Shown here: positions 5,837 to 9,623 of the stretch, piece by piece
Layout of the letters: each line of letters opens with the position of its first letter
Position numbering within the stretch: the first letter of the stretch is position 1
NCBI GenBank assembly: GCA_964653795.1
Contig: CAZZHO010000177.1
Span: 1 to 9,623 of the forward strand
Length of the DNA stretch: 9,623 nt
Reading direction: 5' to 3'
Origin: JAWPMT01 sp964653795
GTDB taxonomy: Bacteria > Bacteroidota > Bacteroidia > Cytophagales > Cyclobacteriaceae
Notes under the pieces: model-generated
The model's database searches: none
What the model was told of the DNA's origin: nothing
The model's input: the letters and a program-made list of their open reading frames with translations, nothing else
Position numbers and translations under genes: made by a program

Positions 5837-7390
5837 ATAGATCTTATCATAGGCGGCCTTGGCACACTTTTCACCATCCATTGCAGCACTTACTATCCCA
5901 CCAGCATAACCCGCACCTTCACCACAAGGAAAAAGCCCTTTTAGTCGGGGGTGTTCCAATGATTCCTTGTCTCTGGGGATTCTAATTGGAGAAGAGGTTC
6001 TACTCTCTACGCCTATTAACTGAGCTTCATTGGTGACATACCCTTTCATCTTAGTTTTGAAATGATGAAAACCCTGCTTCATGCGCTTTACAATAAATTC
6101 AGGGAGAACATCTGACATATTTACTGAAGCAAGACCCGGTTGATAGGAGGTTTGATTGAGACTACTAGATACTTGATTTTCAAGAAAGTCCACTAATTGT
6201 TGGGCTGGGGCACTTTGCGTTTTTCCGGCCAGCTCCCAGGCTCTTTTTTCAACATGAGATTGGAACTCTAGCGCTGCTAAAGGGCCATATTTTTGAAATT
6301 GGGGGATGTCATCTAGTTCTACTGATACTACCATCCCCGAATTGGCATATTTCCCATCCCGACGAGAAGGACTCATTCCATTTACTACTAGCTCCCCTTC
6401 ATCTGTAGCAGCCGGGACGATGAATCCTCCTGGACACATACAGAAGGAAAACATACCTCTTTGCTTGCTTTTGATGCTAGTCTGGCAGCTAATAGAATAT
6501 GCTGAAGGTGGTAGATATTGTCCTCTATCACCATGATACTGGATTTGATCGATGAGTGGTTGAGGATGTTCGATTCTCACTCCTAAAGCGAAGGCCTTCG
6601 CTTCTATCAATACTTTTCTCCTATTTAGGAGATGAAAAATATCTCTTGCAGAATGACCTGTCGCCAATATCACTCCTTTCCCTCGAATCTCCTGATTGTC
6701 TGAAGTGATGACTCCTTGAAGCTCATCTCCATTGATAATGAGGTCGGAAACTTTGGTATTAAATAATATTTCTCCACCATGTTCAATTACAGATTCTCTA
6801 AGGGCTGTGACAATCTTAGGGAGCTTATTGGTGCCAATATGAGGGTGTGCTTCAAAAAGGATTTCTTCAGTAGCGCCATGTGCTACTAGAATCTCGAAAA
6901 TTCTACGAATACTTCCTCGTTTTTTGGAGCGAGTGTAGAGTTTGCCATCTGAATAAGTACCCGCGCCACCTTCTCCAAAGCAATAGTTGGAGTCAGGGTT
7001 TACTTTGTGTTCTTTGTTAATGGCGGCCAGGTCTCTCCTGCGCGCCCTAACGTCTTTGCCCCTTTCGATGACAATAGGCTTTAAGTTGAGTTCGATACAT
7101 TTCAATGCGGCAAAAAGACCTGCAGGCCCTGCCCCGACTATGATAACCTCAGGTTTGTCTGAAACTAAATGCTGAGAAGGTCTGTACTCTACGAATTCCG
7201 TCTCGAAAGGCTTGTCATTGATACTCACCGCGAGGTTAACACGGACACGTTTTCTTCGAGCATCAATGGATCTCCGATTGATTTGGAAATACTGACCTTC
7301 TCGAAGCAGTTTCTTTGCTTTAAGAAATCCCTTGAGATTGTCTTCGTCAAATCCTACTTCGGGATTGACTTCTAGTTCGTGTTGCTTCAT
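5816..7390 (-). CDS. FAD-dependent dehydrogenase of COG2509 type
   Basis: This 524-residue cytoplasmic flavoprotein has an N-terminal extension of about 80 residues and then the Rossmann dinucleotide-binding motif VIIVGAGPAG (82-91) with the distal IERG (108-111) for the FAD ribose. Next come GEGGAGTYSDGKL (139-151), characteristic of this group, ILATGHSARDIF (241-252), and a Cys-Met-Cys-Pro-Gly-Gly motif (317-322). The closing FAD motif is FPCGEGAGYAGGI (487-499), near the C-terminus. The length and motif order match the widespread uncharacterised COG2509 dehydrogenases, related to the NAD(P)/FAD oxidoreductases; no substrate is established. The conserved Cys pair could serve redox chemistry, but that is inference. 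It starts 42 bases downstream of the Nfu-type gene on the same strand with no terminator between, so an operon is likely. The stop falls in the loop of the convergent terminator. Confidence 0.93.
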   Translation of the reverse strand: MKQHELEVNPEVGFDEDNLKGFLKAKKLLREGQYFQINRRSIDARRKRVRVNLAVSINDKPFETEFVEYRPSQHLVSDKPEVIIVGAGPAGLFAALKCIELNLKPIVIERGKDVRARRRDLAAINKEHKVNPDSNYCFGEGGAGTYSDGKLYTRSKKRGSIRRIFEILVAHGATEEILFEAHPHIGTNKLPKIVTALRESVIEHGGEILFNTKVSDLIINGDELQGVITSDNQEIRGKGVILATGHSARDIFHLLNRRKVLIEAKAFALGVRIEHPQPLIDQIQYHGDRGQYLPPSAYSISCQTSIKSKQRGMFSFCMCPGGFIVPAATDEGELVVNGMSPSRRDGKYANSGMVVSVELDDIPQFQKYGPLAALEFQSHVEKRAWELAGKTQSAPAQQLVDFLENQVSSSLNQTSYQPGLASVNMSDVLPEFIVKRMKQGFHHFKTKMKGYVTNEAQLIGVESRTSSPIRIPRDKESLEHPRLKGLFPCGEGAGYAGGIVSAAMDGEKCAKAAYDKIYKKWATP

Positions 7391-7432
7391 GTCTATTGAA
7401 GAAAAACACTTCGATATTGTGATAGAAAATTT

Positions 7433-8032
7433 TTAGATACCTTCAGCCTCTACTGTCTCCACTTCAGGGACCATTCTTTTAAGGAGGTTCTCGATTCCAG
7501 CTTTCAAAGTGACAGTGGAAGATGGGCAACCAGAACACGAGCCCTGTAGCGTTACTTTCACTGTTCCTTCATTGAAAGAGTGGAAAGCGATTGCCCCACC
7601 GTCCATTTCGACGGCTGGTTTGATGTATTCGTCTAGTATACCCACAATTTTTTGCTCCAGGTCAGCGGTACTTGTGGTACTTTCCGCTTTACCAATGGCA
7701 GGCATCTCTGGCGCTTTAGCTGTTGATTCGGTTAGGAGCGGAGCACCTGTCTCTAAATAGGATTTGATCAATTCCTGCACTTCACCCTTAACTTCATACC
7801 AATCTGTTTCGGCAGTCTTAGTGACCGTGACAAAGTTGCTCATAAAGAACACACCTTCTACATAAGGTAGTTCGAAGAGTTTCTGCGCTAATGGTGAATC
7901 GGAAGCGCTTTCGACTGTCCTAAAGTCATGATTTTCTCCCTCGCTAACCAACATGAAGTTGGCGACAAACTTCAATGAGTTTGGGTTAGGGTTTGACTCG
8001 GTATATAAATTGATTACTTGATTCTCTGCCAT
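7433..8032 (-). CDS. nfu: Nfu/NifU-type iron-sulfur cluster carrier protein
   Basis: This 199-residue protein has two domains. Residues 8-95 match an Nfu N-terminal domain (TESNPNPNSLKFVAN at 11-25, LFELPYVEGVFF at 52-63). Residues 123-195 match the NifU C-terminal domain, with VEMDGGAI (141-148) and GSCSGCPSS (164-172). Cys166 and Cys169 form the CxxC that holds a [4Fe-4S] cluster between two subunits. Such proteins receive clusters from the SUF or ISC scaffold and pass them to client enzymes in the cytoplasm. A Ser/Thr/Ala linker of about 25 residues joins the domains. The start is supported by the N-terminal domain beginning at once. No SUF genes are visible nearby. The FAD dehydrogenase gene follows 42 bases downstream; whether it is a client is unknown. 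Confidence 0.95.
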   Translation of the reverse strand: MAENQVINLYTESNPNPNSLKFVANFMLVSEGENHDFRTVESASDSPLAQKLFELPYVEGVFFMSNFVTVTKTAETDWYEVKGEVQELIKSYLETGAPLLTESTAKAPEMPAIGKAESTTSTADLEQKIVGILDEYIKPAVEMDGGAIAFHSFNEGTVKVTLQGSCSGCPSSTVTLKAGIENLLKRMVPEVETVEAEGI

Positions 8033-8125
8033 GATCTACGTCTTTGAATGATCAAAACACAAAGTTGGGGCAATAGTTCAGGAAAGTAAAATGAATTTAC
8101 CTCATGATTTGAATCTGGATACAAT

Positions 8126-8201
8126 GGTTCCTTCCCGAGGGTCCCCGACCGGTCGTCCAGATGGAAATGACAGGCGGCAGAGCCTTGGCGAGGGTAGGGC
8201 C
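8126..8201. other. GC-rich island in the intergenic gap
   Basis: About 67 percent of these 76 bases are G or C (my count), well above the surrounding DNA. The stretch contains the palindrome CGACCGGTCG (8146-8155) and a direct repeat CGAGGGT (8136-8142 and 8189-8195). It lies between the symporter stop and the Nfu gene start, the only gap longer than 115 bases in the window. No T-tract marks a terminator on the - strand. It could be a dispersed extragenic repeat, a structured RNA or leader of the Nfu gene; the sequence alone does not decide. Confidence 0.35.
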
Positions 8202-8208
8202 TTAAAAC

Positions 8209-9621
8209 TTATGCAGCCTGGTCTCCTAGTTCACCTTCGCTGCTGGCGACCAGTGTAGAAACTGTGGCATCGCCTGTAACGTTTACAACAGTCCTGCACA
8301 TATCCAATATTCGGTCTACCGGGAAAATAATGGCAATCCAGGCAGGATTTAATCCTACGGATTCTAAGACAATGATCATAAGTACAAGACCGGCGCTCGG
8401 AATAGCTGCTGCGCCGATGGAGGCGAGTGTAGCCGTAAGGATAATCACAAGTTGCTGGGAAATGGTAAGGTCCACCATATGCAGTTGTGCCATGGAAATG
8501 ACCGCAACAGCCTGGTAAAGGCTTGTACCATCCATATTGACAGTAGCACCAATGGGAAGTACGAAGCTGGTGACCTTTTCAGGGACCTTAATGTTTTTGT
8601 GCATACAATCCATCGTCACTGGAAGTGTAGCTACTGAAGAAGAGGTAGAGAATGCTGTGATCTGTGCATCTCTGATACCACTCAGAAAACGCTTGTAGCT
8701 CAAGTTTTTGATAGCGAGGGCTACGACTGTTGGGTAGAAAGCAAATACCATCAAGGCAAGACCGAAAACCAGTACTAAAGAATACTGCAGTAGAAAGCCG
8801 AGTAACTCGAAAAACTTATCAGGATCGGTACCGGCGGCTTTCACAATCTGGCCAGCCATCAATGCAAATACGAAAACAGGCATCACCTGCATGACCATCA
8901 TCACCATTTTCACGAAGACGTCATTCAATCCTTCTATCACCACAAGAACAGGTTTGGCTTTTTCTTGAGGAATGGAGACCAAAACGATACCAAAGAATAT
9001 GGCAAAAAAGATAATCTGAAGCATGGCCATATCTGCCAGTGACTGGAAAATATTGGATGGGACTACATCCACCAAAGGTTGCAAAGGGCCTTGTTCTTTA
9101 GCGCTTTCAGCTTTGTTCAGTTTGTCTTCTACCCAGGCATTTTGACCCGCACCTCCTTCTTTCTCTATCACCTTAGCGACAAGGTCTCTATTGGCAGGAT
9201 CACAAGTGACGCAGATGTCGTCTAATTTTTCAACGCCTGGAGTGCTTTTTTGCCATAATTCGTAGCTGACTCTGAATTCCTGTCGGATTTCGTCGCTAAC
9301 TCTCGTGCCAGGCTTGTAAATGTTTACGACGATCAATCCAACAATTACTGCTATGAAGGTGGTGACAAGGTAAAGACCTAGCGTCTTAGCACCAAGCCTT
9401 CCAAGTTTCTTGACATCCTGAAGAGACGCTACTCCCGCTATAATCGAAAATAGGACTAACGGGACTGCAATCAACTTTAGAATATTGATGAAGATATCAC
9501 CGAAAGGCTTCACATAGTCCAGTGTGAACTGATTCCATCCGAACTGCACAGAAAGAAAAGCATATACTGTTCCAAGAATGAGTCCAATGATTACTTTGAT
9601 GTGCAAGGGAAGCTTCCGCAT
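8209..9621 (-). CDS. gltP: Dicarboxylate/amino acid:cation symporter (DAACS family, GltP/DctA-like)
   Basis: This 470-residue inner-membrane protein of the glutamate transporter fold imports acidic amino acids or C4-dicarboxylates with Na+ or H+. Membrane helices begin at residue 7. Hairpin HP1 carries the serine-rich STSSSVATLP (325-334), helix TM7 carries NMDGT (362-366), and TM8 holds RILDMCRTVVNVTGD (437-451). Asp440, Arg443 and Asn447 have the spacing of GltPh Asp394, Arg397 and Asn401, and the Arg favours an acidic side chain. Residues 104-187, between TM3 and TM4, form a long hydrophilic loop with a Cys-Val-Thr-Cys motif (137-140). The start ATG is two bases from the window edge. Its N-terminus (MRKLPLHIKVIIGLILG) looks like a normal family start, though an upstream start cannot be excluded. 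The Nfu gene lies 176 bases downstream, so co-transcription is doubtful. Confidence 0.95.
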   Translation of the reverse strand: MRKLPLHIKVIIGLILGTVYAFLSVQFGWNQFTLDYVKPFGDIFINILKLIAVPLVLFSIIAGVASLQDVKKLGRLGAKTLGLYLVTTFIAVIVGLIVVNIYKPGTRVSDEIRQEFRVSYELWQKSTPGVEKLDDICVTCDPANRDLVAKVIEKEGGAGQNAWVEDKLNKAESAKEQGPLQPLVDVVPSNIFQSLADMAMLQIIFFAIFFGIVLVSIPQEKAKPVLVVIEGLNDVFVKMVMMVMQVMPVFVFALMAGQIVKAAGTDPDKFFELLGFLLQYSLVLVFGLALMVFAFYPTVVALAIKNLSYKRFLSGIRDAQITAFSTSSSVATLPVTMDCMHKNIKVPEKVTSFVLPIGATVNMDGTSLYQAVAVISMAQLHMVDLTISQQLVIILTATLASIGAAAIPSAGLVLMIIVLESVGLNPAWIAIIFPVDRILDMCRTVVNVTGDATVSTLVASSEGELGDQAA

Positions 9622-9623
9622 GT

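Noticed and set aside
6306..7375. + strand ORFs inside the FAD dehydrogenase gene
   Set aside because: They are opposite-strand shadows of a gene whose motifs are all accounted for on the - strand.
8041..8070. AACTTTG on the - strand upstream of the Nfu gene as a promoter -7 element
   Set aside because: The first base of TAnnTTTG is missing and no TTTG stands at a fitting distance, so it cannot be told from background.
8160..8208. Intrinsic terminator after the symporter gene on the - strand
   Set aside because: Only very short GC stems are possible and no T-run follows on that strand.
8091..8258. A 55-codon + strand ORF from an ATG at 8091
   Set aside because: It crosses the GC-rich block and runs antisense into the symporter 3' end. 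Its Arg/Gly/Pro-rich translation has no protein-like pattern and reflects base composition.

Overview
The window reads as chromosomal housekeeping DNA of a Bacteroidota bacterium, probably of the Cytophagales type. The evidence is a single-chain SecD-SecF fusion of about 1000 residues, a NifU-type protein with an Nfu N-terminal domain, a COG2509-type FAD dehydrogenase, A-rich start regions without consistent Shine-Dalgarno sites, and moderate-to-low GC. The lineage is inferred from protein character and gene style; no 16S or marker search was possible. No tRNA, rRNA, CRISPR array, transposase or phage gene was seen, and no gap without a gene exceeds 300 bases.

Left part, + strand (1-3890): the 3' end of a uridine-kinase-like gene runs in from outside the window. 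A 113-codon ORF for a small exported protein follows, then secDF, closed by a strong intrinsic terminator. No terminator or convincing promoter separates the three, so they are likely co-transcribed. The small ORF resembles the Sec-monitoring arrest-peptide leaders (SecM, VemP, MifM) in position and layout: a signal peptide, a poorly structured middle, a distinct C-terminus ending Asn-Ala-Pro-stop, and a Sec-machinery gene 82 bases downstream. This is the most interesting candidate in the window, but it is a hypothesis.

Middle part, + strand (3900-5836): a membrane-anchored protein of unknown function; an AHSA1/SRPBCC-fold protein preceded by a perfect 18-bp palindrome; a second small exported ORF whose start codon lies inside the preceding terminator hairpin; and a conserved-looking 93-residue protein. 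A terminator between convergent genes ends this block.

Right part, - strand (5816-9621): read leftwards, a dicarboxylate/amino-acid:cation symporter, a 176-base gap holding a GC-rich island, an Nfu-type Fe-S cluster carrier, and 42 bases later the FAD-dependent dehydrogenase. The last two probably form an operon, pairing an Fe-S carrier with a flavoprotein.
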